Below are positions 16,380 through 25,161 of a stretch of 64,000 nt of DNA, piece by piece. The notes beneath the pieces were generated by a model. The model was not told the origin of the DNA. It saw nothing but the letters and a program-made list of their open reading frames with translations, and ran no database searches. Both the position numbers and the translations under genes were made by a program. Positions within the stretch are counted from its first letter, which is position 1; the number at the start of each line of letters is the position of its first letter. Origin of the DNA: Candidatus Gastranaerophilales bacterium (lineage in GTDB: Bacteria > Cyanobacteriota > Vampirovibrionia > Gastranaerophilales > Gastranaerophilaceae); contig CALUPO010000001.1 of NCBI GenBank assembly GCA_944322675.1, positions 1 to 64,000 on the forward strand. Direction: 5' to 3'.

Positions 16380-17387
16380 TTAGTCTTGTTTAGTCAATAA
16401 TTTTATATTTTCCTTAGCAATCATATCCGCAAGTTCTTCTTCAGTAGGGAGGACTGTTTTATACTTGCTTGCAAAAATCTGCTGACTTTCCTGCAACACA
16501 GAATATTTGACCATAGTTTCGGACTTATCTGTGCACAAAATTATACCGATTGTTGGATTGTCGTCCGCACCACGCTTTAGTTCATCAAACATGCGGACAT
16601 ACATATCCATTTGCCCAATATCTGCGTGGGATAATTTTGTTGTCTTTAAATCTATCACAACAAAGCATTTGATCAGGTAATTATAAAACACCAAATCAGC
16701 ATAAAAATGATCGGTTTCGGTGCTAATTCTGAATTGGCGGGCAACAAAAGAAAATCCTTTGCCTAATTCTAACAAAAATTTCTGTAAATTAGTGATTAAA
16801 GCCGATTCTAATGTACTTTCTTTGCCTTCAATGTTTTCAGGCAAATCCAAAAATTCCAAAACATACGGATCTTTAATGAATGCTTTAGTGTTAATTACAG
16901 CCGGCAGACATTTTTCTGTGTTACTTCCCCCTTCTTGAGTTGATAAAAGTCTATGATAATAACCGCTTTTGATATTGCGTTCAAGTTGGCGCGATGTCCA
17001 ATTCTGCTCCGCGGCCTCTTTTAAATAATAATCTCTTTCCTGCTTGTTATCTATTCTGATAATTGTTCTAATATTTGTCCATGATAAATTTGCTACGCAC
17101 TGCGTGTCGAATTCGGGATATGTAAGATAGAACTGACGCATGTTCTTTAAATTTGCTTCCGAAAAACCTTTACCGAAAGTATCCGTCAGGTATCTTGATA
17201 AATTTTCAATAAGCTTAGTTCCATATTCTGCACGGGAAGCACCACCCTGCTCTTCTTCTACAATACGCTGTCCGATTTTCCAGTATGTTTCAACCATAAT
17301 GGAATTTACTGTATGATACGCTTTCGCCCGTGCAATATTAAGTAACTCCGCTATATCACTATATATTTTAGAAACTTCGTTTGACAT
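16380..17387 (-). CDS. DUF1016 (YhcG-type) PD-(D/E)xK nuclease-domain protein
   Basis: The N-terminal half (VNSIMVETYWKIGQRIVEEE and SEANLKNMRQFYLTYPEF) matches the DUF1016 N-terminal domain. The C-terminal half contains the nuclease core, with HFYADLVFYN providing the first aspartate and CFVVIDLKTTKL the D-x-K pair. At 335 residues it is of normal family length and appears intact. These proteins are frequent in restriction-modification and mobile-element islands; their exact role is unsettled. It follows the reverse transcriptase by 41 bp on the same strand with GAGG before its ATG, so the two may share a transcript. Its stop lies 20 bp from the transposon right end. Confidence 0.9.
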   Translation of the reverse strand: MSNEVSKIYSDIAELLNIARAKAYHTVNSIMVETYWKIGQRIVEEEQGGASRAEYGTKLIENLSRYLTDTFGKGFSEANLKNMRQFYLTYPEFDTQCVANLSWTNIRTIIRIDNKQERDYYLKEAAEQNWTSRQLERNIKSGYYHRLLSTQEGGSNTEKCLPAVINTKAFIKDPYVLEFLDLPENIEGKESTLESALITNLQKFLLELGKGFSFVARQFRISTETDHFYADLVFYNYLIKCFVVIDLKTTKLSHADIGQMDMYVRMFDELKRGADDNPTIGIILCTDKSETMVKYSVLQESQQIFASKYKTVLPTEEELADMIAKENIKLLTKQD

Positions 17388-17428
17388 AATAACCTCTGAA
17401 CACCTTTATTTTAGCACAAATATTTTTA

Positions 17429-18718
17429 TTACATAAAACTTTTATATGTGTTCAAGATTTCTTTATCAGCTTGCTCTATAAGTTTGTTTAATCTTTTTTG
17501 ATGATTATTTATTTGTTGTTTTATTACAGATGTATTAAATACAGTATCAAAAGTTCTATAAGCATATGATATAAAATTACGTTTTCCAAGATGGGTATAT
17601 TGTTCATATAAATGGTGACGATATAATTTTTTCTGCTTATTTTGTATTGGTATTTTTTGTTTATGCATATTGGTAAGTTTCTTTATTGCATTGAATTTCA
17701 TAGCAATAACCGCTCGTTTTGACTTCCGTAAATATCGAGCTAAACTACCTTCTCTAATCCTTACTTTTTCTCCATCGAAATAAAACCCTAAATACTGAAG
17801 AGGATGTTGCTTAATTTGGATAGCATTTGTAAAATCATAGCATTGACTTTTTGAATAATTATCCCATTCTTCAATAGGATGAATTTCTAGATTTTCACCT
17901 CGTTCGTTAATATATTCTTTAATTTTAGCAATAATTTGTCCTTTTATTTTTTTATCAGGTGGACAAATAAACATTATGTCATCACAATAGCGTCTATACA
18001 TACCACCAACATTATCTGCAAGATTTTTCATGGCAAAATCGAAAGGTATCATGTAAATATTAGATAGAAGTGCAGACATTGCTGAACCTTGAGGTATACC
18101 ATGTGGTTTAGTAGCATAAAAGCCTTCGTTTTTATGAAATTTTTTATGTTCGGTATCCTTGTAAAAGTCTTTGTACCAATCCTTAAATCTTCTGAAATTT
18201 TCTGCGTTTTTGAATAAAATTTTAGGAATTTTATTATATATTTTTTTGTTACATCTTGCACAATCAGATGGTGTACAAGGTTTCTTTTTATCTTTATTTA
18301 CATAGTAACAAACTTCCTTTAAATCTATATAACAGTACTTTGTTAACGACCTAAATATATTTAAATGATCACTTGGTAATTTATCAACGTCAAGCACCTT
18401 TGCCCATTCCTTATAAAGATTTTGGTGATCTATATAATCATAAAAACTATGAATATCAAAAGCTAAGGCATAACAGTTATTTTCACGTTTCTTTATTTCT
18501 TCAAAAACTTCTCTTGCCATAGTACAATTATTGGGACTAATCTCAGTGTTGTTAATTATTACAGGCGGAAGCTTTCTATAAGCCAAAACGACATTACTTA
18601 AGCCTAGCTCTTGAATTCTTTTTTCATACTTTTCATTTAGTAAACTAGCATAATGTGTGTAAATATATCCATCAATATGTGCTGCATATCTAATCGGACG
18701 TTTTTTTATAATGCCTTT
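17429..18718 (-). pseudogene. DRT/UG-like antiphage reverse transcriptase, main part downstream of an amber codon
   Basis: Reverse-transcriptase motifs are clear: motif A FDIHSFYDYID, motif B HGIPQGSAMSALLSNIY and motif C YRRYCDDIMFI with the catalytic YCDD. Conserved RT sequence (KKRPIRYAAHIDGYIYTHYA) lies upstream of the first usual start codon (TTG at 18586) and directly after a TAG at 18719-18721. The real protein therefore includes the preceding fragment, about 565 residues in all. The IPQGSAxSALLSN form and the long N-terminal part resemble the abortive-infection/UG (defence-associated RT) group rather than retrons, group II introns or DGRs. I cannot name the DRT type. With the amber codon read as stop, motif-bearing sequence could still be translated only from an internal start. 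Confidence 0.8.
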
Positions 18719-19117
18719 CTATTTTAAGCTCTCTAACGTGTTGAGACACTTGTTTTTCTCTTCTCCTGATAATTCAAATAGTTTCTTTTCATAGTATTTA
18801 ATCTTATTTATTGTATTTGAACGCCTTTCTTCTATATCAAATGCTATGAAAGGGTAAAATGCGTGTTTTGCAATTTCTTCAGGCGAATTTAAAAATAAGT
18901 GTAATGAATCTATTTGTTGTTTAATTTTCTTTTGAGAGGCAGGTGTTATTAAAAATTTAGTTTTAGCGGATGATTTATCCTTAGTTATGAATCTACTGAA
19001 AGAAAAAGGTCTATCAAAGTGAGCAAAACTTTTCAGATTAAATGTTGGGATTTCTTTCTGAACTTGTTGGATTATTTTTATTTTTTCTTGCTTATAATTA
19101 TTTTGTTTTTTAGACAT
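18719..19117 (-). pseudogene. N-terminal part of the same reverse transcriptase, ending in TAG
   Basis: This 132-residue frame is in the same phase as the RT body. Its C-terminal part (SPEEIAKHAFYPFIAFDIEE) is the segment usually found before the RT domain in Abi/UG-type enzymes. I take the ATG at 19117, with AAAGGAA five bases upstream, rather than an in-frame start 93 bp upstream that would cover the hairpin. The single TAG after LESLK is the only break. CAG to TAG would explain it; amber readthrough is an alternative. There is no frameshift, so decay, if any, is recent. Confidence 0.75.
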
Positions 19118-19134
19118 ATAGTTCCTTTTAGCAC

Positions 19135-19174
19135 GGAAGACACTCGGATTCGTTCGTCCATAAGAGTGTCTTCC
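19135..19174 (-). ncRNA. Strong hairpin upstream of the RT gene, candidate RT-associated RNA
   Basis: An 11-bp perfect stem (GGAAGACACTC at 19135-19145 with GAGTGTCTTCC at 19164-19174) encloses an 18-base loop and ends 18 bp before the RT start. A smaller GTCC-GTAA-GGAC hairpin follows at about 19184-19195. Several DRT systems use a structured RNA encoded next to the RT as template, often upstream. Here there is only structure and position to go on; a transcriptional or translational control role is equally possible. Confidence 0.4.
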
Positions 19175-19319
19175 CAAACTTAAGTCCGTAAGGACAATTT
19201 CTTTGACCATTCAGATTGGTTTTAACCTTCTTGTAGTTTTTAAAACCTCAAATCCCTGTCAGCAACGAGTTTATACTCTATGTTATAATGATAAATATAA
19301 CCTTAGGAGGAATATTCTT

Positions 19320-19472
19320 ATGATGTTAATGCAAACTCTAATTCAGAACCTGCTGGTATATCACCATTCAATCCCTAACCTTCTTGTAAAGATAATGCCT
19401 TACATTATACTTTACATAGTTTATTTATTCCCCACCTGTCTAATCAGTAATACTAACCAACAAATGGCATGA
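19320..19472 (+). CDS. Possible 50-residue hydrophobic peptide
   Basis: AGGAGG lies nine bases before tandem ATG codons at 19320, a better ribosome site than most genes here, and TATAAT occurs at 19284-19289 with no clear -35. The peptide is hydrophobic, with a likely membrane helix in its middle (KIMPYIILYIVYLFPTCLIS). It is divergent from the reverse transcriptase. It could be a small toxin-like membrane peptide or a degraded gene: a neighbouring frame reads NANSNSEPAGISPFNP before a stop. I cannot assign a function. Confidence 0.35.
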   Translation: MMLMQTLIQNLLVYHHSIPNLLVKIMPYIILYIVYLFPTCLISNTNQQMA

Positions 19473-19512
19473 TAATAATACTGCAAACTTAGTGAATTTA
19501 TAAAGAATTTAA

Positions 19513-21495
19513 TTATTTTTTAATATTTGAATCTGGAGTTAAACCTTTTCTTCTCATAAAGAGTATTCTATCCAACAAATCACTATCGTAAAATCGTTCT
19601 TTGTTTTTACTCCAATTTTTAAAATTTGATATAAGTTCTGTATCTGTACAACTTAAATTATTGTTTAAACGATTTTTCCAAACGGCATAAAGCGTTGCTA
19701 TAGCTTCACAGAAATCTGAATTCTTACCTCTAAATAATTCCAATAAATTATTTATTTCTACTGCTTCCGCGCTGAAGACCTTGCTAAATATATCAGTAAT
19801 TTCATTATTTTTTTCAAGTGGAGTATATTTTGTAACTTCAATATTACCTTTTTGTTCTTTATTAACATCAAACCATTTTTTATTCTTTAGTATACCCTCA
19901 ATTTCATATCGTGACTGTGCATCATATGGTCCGGCTGCTTCTTTTTTATACTTGCCATCTAGAGTAACACCAAGATGGGTTTCACAAAGATATAGAATTT
20001 TTTCTAATTTTACAGCCCCAAAATACTTTTCTTCATACAGTTCATTAATAATTTTGGCACTCAAGATAGCTCTTTTTAGCTTTAAATCAATAATTTTATT
20101 TGAACTTGCTTTTGGGGCAAAACATTTTTGTATTACTGATTGAAATAATTCAGAAGATAATTTCTGTACAATATTGTTTTCTTTTTCTAATTCCTCGCAT
20201 ATTTTCATTAGTTCATCGACTTTGGCGACAATTCGTTTTTGTTCTGCTAGTGGTGGAATGGGTACATAAATCTCTCTAATTGTATCCATGGACAAACTTG
20301 GTTGTGCCGTCGCTTTTAAAAATTTAAAAATTTCCTTTTTACCTGTTTTTGACAATAAATAATACATTATGTATTTATTATCAATATTTTCATATTTATT
20401 ATATATTTCTATTTTTGCAACATTTGGTGCTAAGTGAAATCTTTTATTCATATTAAATATTGCAATATCTCCAATACCTGCTCCAATAAAGGTCATTAAT
20501 AAACATTCCTTATTTAAGGAACTTCTTTCAAGGAGAGTAGATGTATCTGAATTAATATATTTTAAATTTGTTAAATCTAATTTTGCAGATTTAACATTTT
20601 GAGCTCGAATAACTGGAACATCACCTTTGTCTGTAAGTCTCATATATTTTGTGTATTCAAAGCCAGCTAATTTCGTTACAAAAGATATATTTCTTATTTT
20701 TACCCATTGCCAATTATATGGAATTGAATATGGGATTTGTTCCGTAATATTTTTTAATACGTTTCCTATTTTTTCATAATACTTTCCGTTGTCATGTTTT
20801 AAAATTTGATAATCTTTTTTATCTCTTTTTAATTTTTTATCTTTTATTAAATCTTCTTTTTCAGCTTTAATACGTTTTAAAAGTTCTGAAGCCGGTTCAT
20901 CATTTGGATTTTGTGAAACTAATTTACCCTGAATAGCGTCTTGCAATATTGCTTGACGAAGTTTTGAAATGTATTTAGCCTGATTTTTTATCTCTTGTTT
21001 TAAATCGTTTTGTATTTTTATAAATTTATTTATATCTTTTAAGGCTTCTTCTTGTTGTTGATATGATAAATCAGGAAAATCTATTTTTTCTAAATCATTA
21101 AAACGTAGTGCTGAACGGACACCACCTCTATTCCCATACCATTTTATTAGATTAATACCCAAGGAGCTTTTTAAATAAAGTAACAAAAATTCAGGATGTA
21201 TGTCATTCTTTACTTTAAAAACAATATAAGCAGGACTAACGATTCCTTTAAAACTATCATCAGCTAATCCTATTGAGCCGACATTTATTCTATATGGGTT
21301 ATAAACAAAAGTTTTACCAGATACAACAGTATAATTTGAAGTATCATCACTAATGTCTTTACCTGTTATTACTATTCCATTTTTATTTGTAACACCATAT
21401 ACCTGAAGATTTTCATCTTCAAAGTTTTTATATTTATAAGTAACTTTTATTAAAGAATTTTTTAATTTTCGAGTAGGAAATGATAATTTTAGCAT
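19513..21495 (-). CDS. hsdS: Type I restriction enzyme specificity subunit with extra C-terminal domain
   Basis: Two target-recognition domains are visible (about 1-150 and 245-420). Each is followed by a helical spacer; the first contains KLRQAILQDAIQGKLV and the second PIPPLAEQKRIVAKVDELM, both standard HsdS signatures. Residues about 470-660 form an additional domain (KRAILSAKIINELYEEKYFG, later ETHLGVTLDGKYKKEAAGPY) seen in a subset of longer HsdS proteins. The first domain starts abruptly, as is usual. HsdS chooses the DNA sequence for the HsdM/HsdR complex. It overlaps the hsdM stop by one base. Without full hsdM and with no hsdR in the window, it cannot form a complete system from this locus alone. 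Confidence 0.92.
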   Translation of the reverse strand: MLKLSFPTRKLKNSLIKVTYKYKNFEDENLQVYGVTNKNGIVITGKDISDDTSNYTVVSGKTFVYNPYRINVGSIGLADDSFKGIVSPAYIVFKVKNDIHPEFLLLYLKSSLGINLIKWYGNRGGVRSALRFNDLEKIDFPDLSYQQQEEALKDINKFIKIQNDLKQEIKNQAKYISKLRQAILQDAIQGKLVSQNPNDEPASELLKRIKAEKEDLIKDKKLKRDKKDYQILKHDNGKYYEKIGNVLKNITEQIPYSIPYNWQWVKIRNISFVTKLAGFEYTKYMRLTDKGDVPVIRAQNVKSAKLDLTNLKYINSDTSTLLERSSLNKECLLMTFIGAGIGDIAIFNMNKRFHLAPNVAKIEIYNKYENIDNKYIMYYLLSKTGKKEIFKFLKATAQPSLSMDTIREIYVPIPPLAEQKRIVAKVDELMKICEELEKENNIVQKLSSELFQSVIQKCFAPKASSNKIIDLKLKRAILSAKIINELYEEKYFGAVKLEKILYLCETHLGVTLDGKYKKEAAGPYDAQSRYEIEGILKNKKWFDVNKEQKGNIEVTKYTPLEKNNEITDIFSKVFSAEAVEINNLLELFRGKNSDFCEAIATLYAVWKNRLNNNLSCTDTELISNFKNWSKNKERFYDSDLLDRILFMRRKGLTPDSNIKK

Positions 21496-22127
21496 TATAT
21501 TAGTTTCCTCATTTTTTCAAAAAGTTCTTGAGTTTTATTTAGGCTTGCTGATAATTTTTCTAAAATTATTTCAGGAGCAAAAATGTCATCCTCTATAGAA
21601 ATATTTGGATTTTTTATATCTAAATTGTAGTTTGCATTTTTTATATCATCAACGCATACGTTCCAAGCATATTCATTTTCTACTCTATTATTCCACCATT
21701 TCTTTTCTGGTAAAAATTCTTCTATTGTTATTGGGTTTGAACGAGAATAATTTTTTATACCATCTGGTAATGGGTGTTCATAGTACCAAATTTCTCTAGT
21801 AGGCTCACCTTTTTTAAAGAATAGAAGGTTTGTTTTTATGCCGGTATATGGATTAAATACTCCATTTGGTAAACGAATTATTGTATGCAAATTGCATTCT
21901 TGTAGTAACTCTTCTTTAATTCTTGTTTTTACACCTTCACCAAATAGTGAGCCATCCGGTAATACAACACCTGCACGTCCTTGTGGTTTTAACATTTTCA
22001 TTATGTAAACTAAAAATAAGTCAGCTGTTTCACGAGTTCTATAAGTTGCCGGAAAATTATTTTCAATCCCATCTTCTTCAATCCCCTCAAGGGAGAGGGG
22101 GTATGAGATTTTAAAAAAAATAAACAA
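21495..22127 (-). pseudogene. hsdM: C-terminal fragment of type I restriction methylase HsdM
   Basis: The fragment starts at the end of the family region that normally reads NPPFGGxEEDGIENNFP; here only GIEEDGIENNF remains. Typical HsdM sequence then continues, with RTRETADLFLVYIMKMLKPQ, GRAGVVLPDGSLFGEG and a helical C-terminus. The SAM-binding motif and the NPPF catalytic motif, together with about 250-300 N-terminal residues, are missing. Homology ends at about 22,085, inside a G/C-rich palindrome (22083-22101), which marks the break. The nominal TTG start at 22127 is probably not used. The gene has been cut by recombination or by an assembly join. Confidence 0.85.
22083..22101. repeat. 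G/C-rich palindrome at the island boundary
   Basis: CCCCTCAAGGGAGAGGGGG is a compact inverted repeat of a composition unlike its surroundings and similar to REP-like intergenic palindromes. It coincides with the truncation point of hsdM and with the change from island genes to conserved single-copy genes. A role as a recombination or insertion scar is inferred. Confidence 0.45.
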
Positions 22128-22297
22128 AATAACCCCGTCTGGAAGACATTAAAATATTTTTAAGTAATTTTTTGAGAAAAATTGTATATAAGCCTATTAT
22201 ATTATATTAATTTTTACACTTTATAAACAAATAGTCAAAATTCATAAAATATGTTAATATAAGTTTGATAGAAATTATATAATGAGGAATAGAAAAA

Positions 22298-22480
22298 ATG
22301 GCAAGAGTAATTCGTCCTACATATGCAATACGTTGTGTAAATTCAAGCTGTCGTGAATTATTTGAAGTTGTGAAACTTGAACCCGGACAACAACAAGAAG
22401 TCGTGTGCCCCAAATGTGGAGAACATTATATTTATCCTCCTATTGAAATTGATGATGATAATAATAACAATGAAAATTAA
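22298..22480 (+). CDS. Small zinc-ribbon protein
   Basis: The 60-residue protein has two cysteine pairs: CVNSSC near residue 14 and CPKCGEHY near residue 38. The tail is acidic and Asn-rich (EIDDDNNNNEN). A single structural zinc is expected. GAGGAATAG precedes the ATG. Its stop TAA shares one base with the ATG of the radical SAM gene, so the two are translated together. The function is unknown. Confidence 0.75.
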   Translation: MARVIRPTYAIRCVNSSCRELFEVVKLEPGQQQEVVCPKCGEHYIYPPIEIDDDNNNNEN

Positions 22481-23406
22481 TGTTTTTTGATGAAAATAAT
22501 AAACGATATAATCTTTTTAGTGTGTATTTAAAAAAAAAGTATAACACAAAAGTATACAAAGTTACACTTGATGCTGGATTCAGCTGTCCAAATAGAGACG
22601 GTACGTTATCATCTAAAGGTTGTATATTTTGTGATGAATCCGGAAGTTTTTCGCAAGCACACTCCAATTTGCTTGACATTGAAACTCAACTTGAAGTTGG
22701 TATTGATACTTTAAAGAAAAGATTTAAAGCTTGCAAATTTTTAAGTTATTTTCAAGCTTATTCAAATACATATAAACCCTATAATGAATTAAAATTGTTA
22801 TATGATAAAGCATTAAAACCGGAGGATGTAATAGGTTTATCAATAGGAACAAGACCTGATTGTGTTGATGATAATAAACTTGATTTAATAGCATCATATA
22901 GTGAAAATAAAGAAGTCTGGCTTGAGTTTGGTCTTCAAAGTATTCATGATAAGACTTTAAAACTTATAAATCGCGGACATAACTATGATTGTTTTTTAAA
23001 ATCATATTCAAAAGCCAAAGAACGTAATATAAATGTTTGTGTTCATATTATTCTTGGACTTATGAATGAAACTTATGATGATATGATATTAACAGCAAAA
23101 ACTCTTTCAGATTTAAGTATAGATGGCATTAAGATTCATATGCTTTGTATTTTAAAAGATTCACCTCTTGAGAAAATATATAAACAAAACAAATTTAAAC
23201 TTTTAAGTGATGATGAATATGCAAGCTTAGTCTGTGATATTTTAGAAATTTTACCTTCACACACAACTATTCATAGAATGGCAGGTAATGGTCTAAATAA
23301 GTTGCTCATTGAACCAAAATGGATACAAAAAAAATTTGAAACATTAAATAAAATTGATAGAATTTTAAAAGAAAGAAATACTTATCAAGGATTTTATTTT
23401 AGATGA
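22480..23406 (+). CDS. TIGR01212-family radical SAM protein (YhcC-like)
   Basis: Radical SAM cysteines lie in CPNRDGTLSSKGCIFCDESG (about residues 30-50), the spaced pattern typical of the TIGR01212/YhcC family. The family-specific GLSIGTRPDCVDD and LEFGLQSIHDKTLKLINRGH follow, with HIILGLMNETYDDM later. Length (308 residues) is normal. The enzyme would reductively cleave S-adenosylmethionine; the YhcC substrate is not established. It overlaps the zinc-ribbon gene by one base. Confidence 0.9.
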   Translation: MFFDENNKRYNLFSVYLKKKYNTKVYKVTLDAGFSCPNRDGTLSSKGCIFCDESGSFSQAHSNLLDIETQLEVGIDTLKKRFKACKFLSYFQAYSNTYKPYNELKLLYDKALKPEDVIGLSIGTRPDCVDDNKLDLIASYSENKEVWLEFGLQSIHDKTLKLINRGHNYDCFLKSYSKAKERNINVCVHIILGLMNETYDDMILTAKTLSDLSIDGIKIHMLCILKDSPLEKIYKQNKFKLLSDDEYASLVCDILEILPSHTTIHRMAGNGLNKLLIEPKWIQKKFETLNKIDRILKERNTYQGFYFR

Positions 23407-23467
23407 AACATTTAAGTATTATAAAGAAAAAAATATAGAAAATTAAAATAAGTAATATTATTCTTAG

Positions 23468-24253
23468 CTAATTTGATGTTAACAACTTAGCTTTTTGCCA
23501 TAAAGATTCATATTCCATAAAACTTAAAGTTTCAAGAGGTTTTTGAGTTAATTCCTCCATCTTTTTAAATCTTTTTACAAATTTTTTATTTGCCCTTAAT
23601 AAAGCAAGCTCCGGATTTATTTTGTTATAACGTGCAAGATTAACAATGGCAAACAAAATATCACCGAGTTCATCTTCTTTTTCATCAAAAGTTTTAGCTT
23701 TTTTAAATTCGTTAAGTTCACTATCTATACAATCATATATACCTTTTTCATTTTGCCATTCAAACCCTGTTGAAACAGCTTTTTTGCTTATTTTTAAAGC
23801 GGAAAGTAAAGCACTTTGAGATTTTGATATACCATCCATTATAGATTTACGTTCGTTTTTCTTTTCTTCTTTTTTTATCTTTTCCCAATTTTTAATTATT
23901 TCATCTGAATTTTTAACCTCAACATTGCCAAAGACGTGCGGATGGCGTCTTATTAATTTTTCATTTAACATTTTTGCAACATCTTCAATACAAAATTCAT
24001 TTTCATCTTTAGCAATTTGCGAATGAAGAAGAACTTGCAATAAAACATCACCTAATTCTTCTTTTAAATTGAGAGTATTATTGCTGTCAATAGCATCAAC
24101 CGTTTCATAAGCTTCTTCTAAAATATTTGTTCTTAAACTTTTATGGGTTTGTTCTTTATCCCATTTGCAACCGTTTTGACCTCTTAAAGTTTCAACTATT
24201 TTGATACTTTCAATTAAATTATTATATATTTCGTTATTTTTTAATTGATTCAT
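23468..24253 (-). CDS. mazG: MazG-type nucleoside triphosphate pyrophosphohydrolase
   Basis: The protein hydrolyses (d)NTPs to NMP and pyrophosphate, a nucleotide-pool housekeeping and stress-control role. Two MazG repeats are visible: EEAYETVDAID with KEELGDVLLQVLLHS in the first, and DSELNEF with EDELGDILFAIVNLAR in the second, both carrying the metal-binding acidic residues. RGQNGCKWDKEQTHKSLR is the usual family opening. I prefer the ATG at 24253; the frame can be extended to a TTG at 24268 that overlaps the hisG stop. It directly follows hisG on the same strand. Full family length. Confidence 0.93.
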   Translation of the reverse strand: MNQLKNNEIYNNLIESIKIVETLRGQNGCKWDKEQTHKSLRTNILEEAYETVDAIDSNNTLNLKEELGDVLLQVLLHSQIAKDENEFCIEDVAKMLNEKLIRRHPHVFGNVEVKNSDEIIKNWEKIKKEEKKNERKSIMDGISKSQSALLSALKISKKAVSTGFEWQNEKGIYDCIDSELNEFKKAKTFDEKEDELGDILFAIVNLARYNKINPELALLRANKKFVKRFKKMEELTQKPLETLSFMEYESLWQKAKLLTSN

Positions 24254-24264
24254 AATTATTTCTC

Positions 24265-25131
24265 TCAAGCTACCATTTGTTCAACTGTCATAATCAAAAT
24301 GCCTCGACCTCCTACATTTTTTAATTTTTCAATACTTTCATAAACTTCATCTTCATTAACCACAACATGTATTACAACATTTTTTTCATCATCAAGTAAT
24401 GTTGTAACCGTAGGAGATGAAAGACCCGGCAAAAAAGCCTTTATTTTGCATAATGAATCTTTTGGAACATGTGCCATTAAATATTTTTTACCTTTTGAAT
24501 CAATAACACTATTTAAAGCACGTATAAGTGAAGATAGTTTTTGTTGTTTTTCTTCATTTAAATCTTTTGATGCAATAATTATGGCACTTGACGACATTAT
24601 AGTGTCAATAATTCTTAATTTATTAGATTTTAAGGTTGCTCCTGAAGATGTAATATCAACAACAACATCAGATAATCCCAGCCTTGGTGTTATTTCAGTG
24701 GCACCGGATACTTCAATAATTTTTGCATTTTTATTCAATTTTTCAAAATAATCTTTTGCAATATTTGGAAAAGAAGTGGCAACTTTTATATTTTGAGGAA
24801 GATCTTTTGAGTTCAAATAGGCATCTTCCTCTTTAACAGCAACAACCATATTGCATTTGCCAAAATCTAAATCCATTATTTTTTCTACATCACTTTTTAA
24901 TTCCTCAACAATATCAAGCCCTGTAAAGCCGACATCTGCAACTTTCATTTCGACAAACCTTGGAATATCCTGTGTTCTTACAAAAATTATTGAATATTTA
25001 CCATCTTTTGTGGAACAAGTCAAACTTCTTTCATCTTTTGATGGAAATTTTAAGCCCGAACGATTTAATAAATCATATATTTTATCAAACATTCTTCCCT
25101 TATTTGGTATAGCTATTTTTAATGCTGTCAT
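24265..25131 (-). CDS. hisG: ATP phosphoribosyltransferase, long form
   Basis: HisG catalyses the first step of histidine synthesis, joining ATP and PRPP. The start KIAIPNKGRMFDKIYDLLNR and the PRPP-binding region VVVDITSSGATLKSNKL are diagnostic. The 288-residue length, with a C-terminal domain (residues about 210-288) of the HisG_C type, indicates the long, histidine-feedback-regulated form that does not need HisZ. No other his gene lies in the window. It sits between a nitroreductase (30 bp upstream) and mazG on the same strand, so a small operon is likely. Confidence 0.95.
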   Translation of the reverse strand: MTALKIAIPNKGRMFDKIYDLLNRSGLKFPSKDERSLTCSTKDGKYSIIFVRTQDIPRFVEMKVADVGFTGLDIVEELKSDVEKIMDLDFGKCNMVVAVKEEDAYLNSKDLPQNIKVATSFPNIAKDYFEKLNKNAKIIEVSGATEITPRLGLSDVVVDITSSGATLKSNKLRIIDTIMSSSAIIIASKDLNEEKQQKLSSLIRALNSVIDSKGKKYLMAHVPKDSLCKIKAFLPGLSSPTVTTLLDDEKNVVIHVVVNEDEVYESIEKLKNVGGRGILIMTVEQMVA

Positions 25132-25161
25132 ATCTATTTATTTTTCCTTTTTTATTTATAA

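Noticed and set aside
51-19117. Alternative genetic code (TAG or TGA read as an amino acid), suggested by in-frame stops in the methylase and RT genes
   Set aside because: Core genes in the same window end normally in TAG (YhcH, FliW) and TGA, no suppressor tRNA is visible, and a frameshift is also present in the methylase. Mutation is simpler.
17429-19472. Diversity-generating retroelement or group II intron
   Set aside because: The RT motif B is IPQGSAMSALLSN, not the DGR form, there is no Avd gene or template/variable repeat pair, and no maturase or intron domain is seen.
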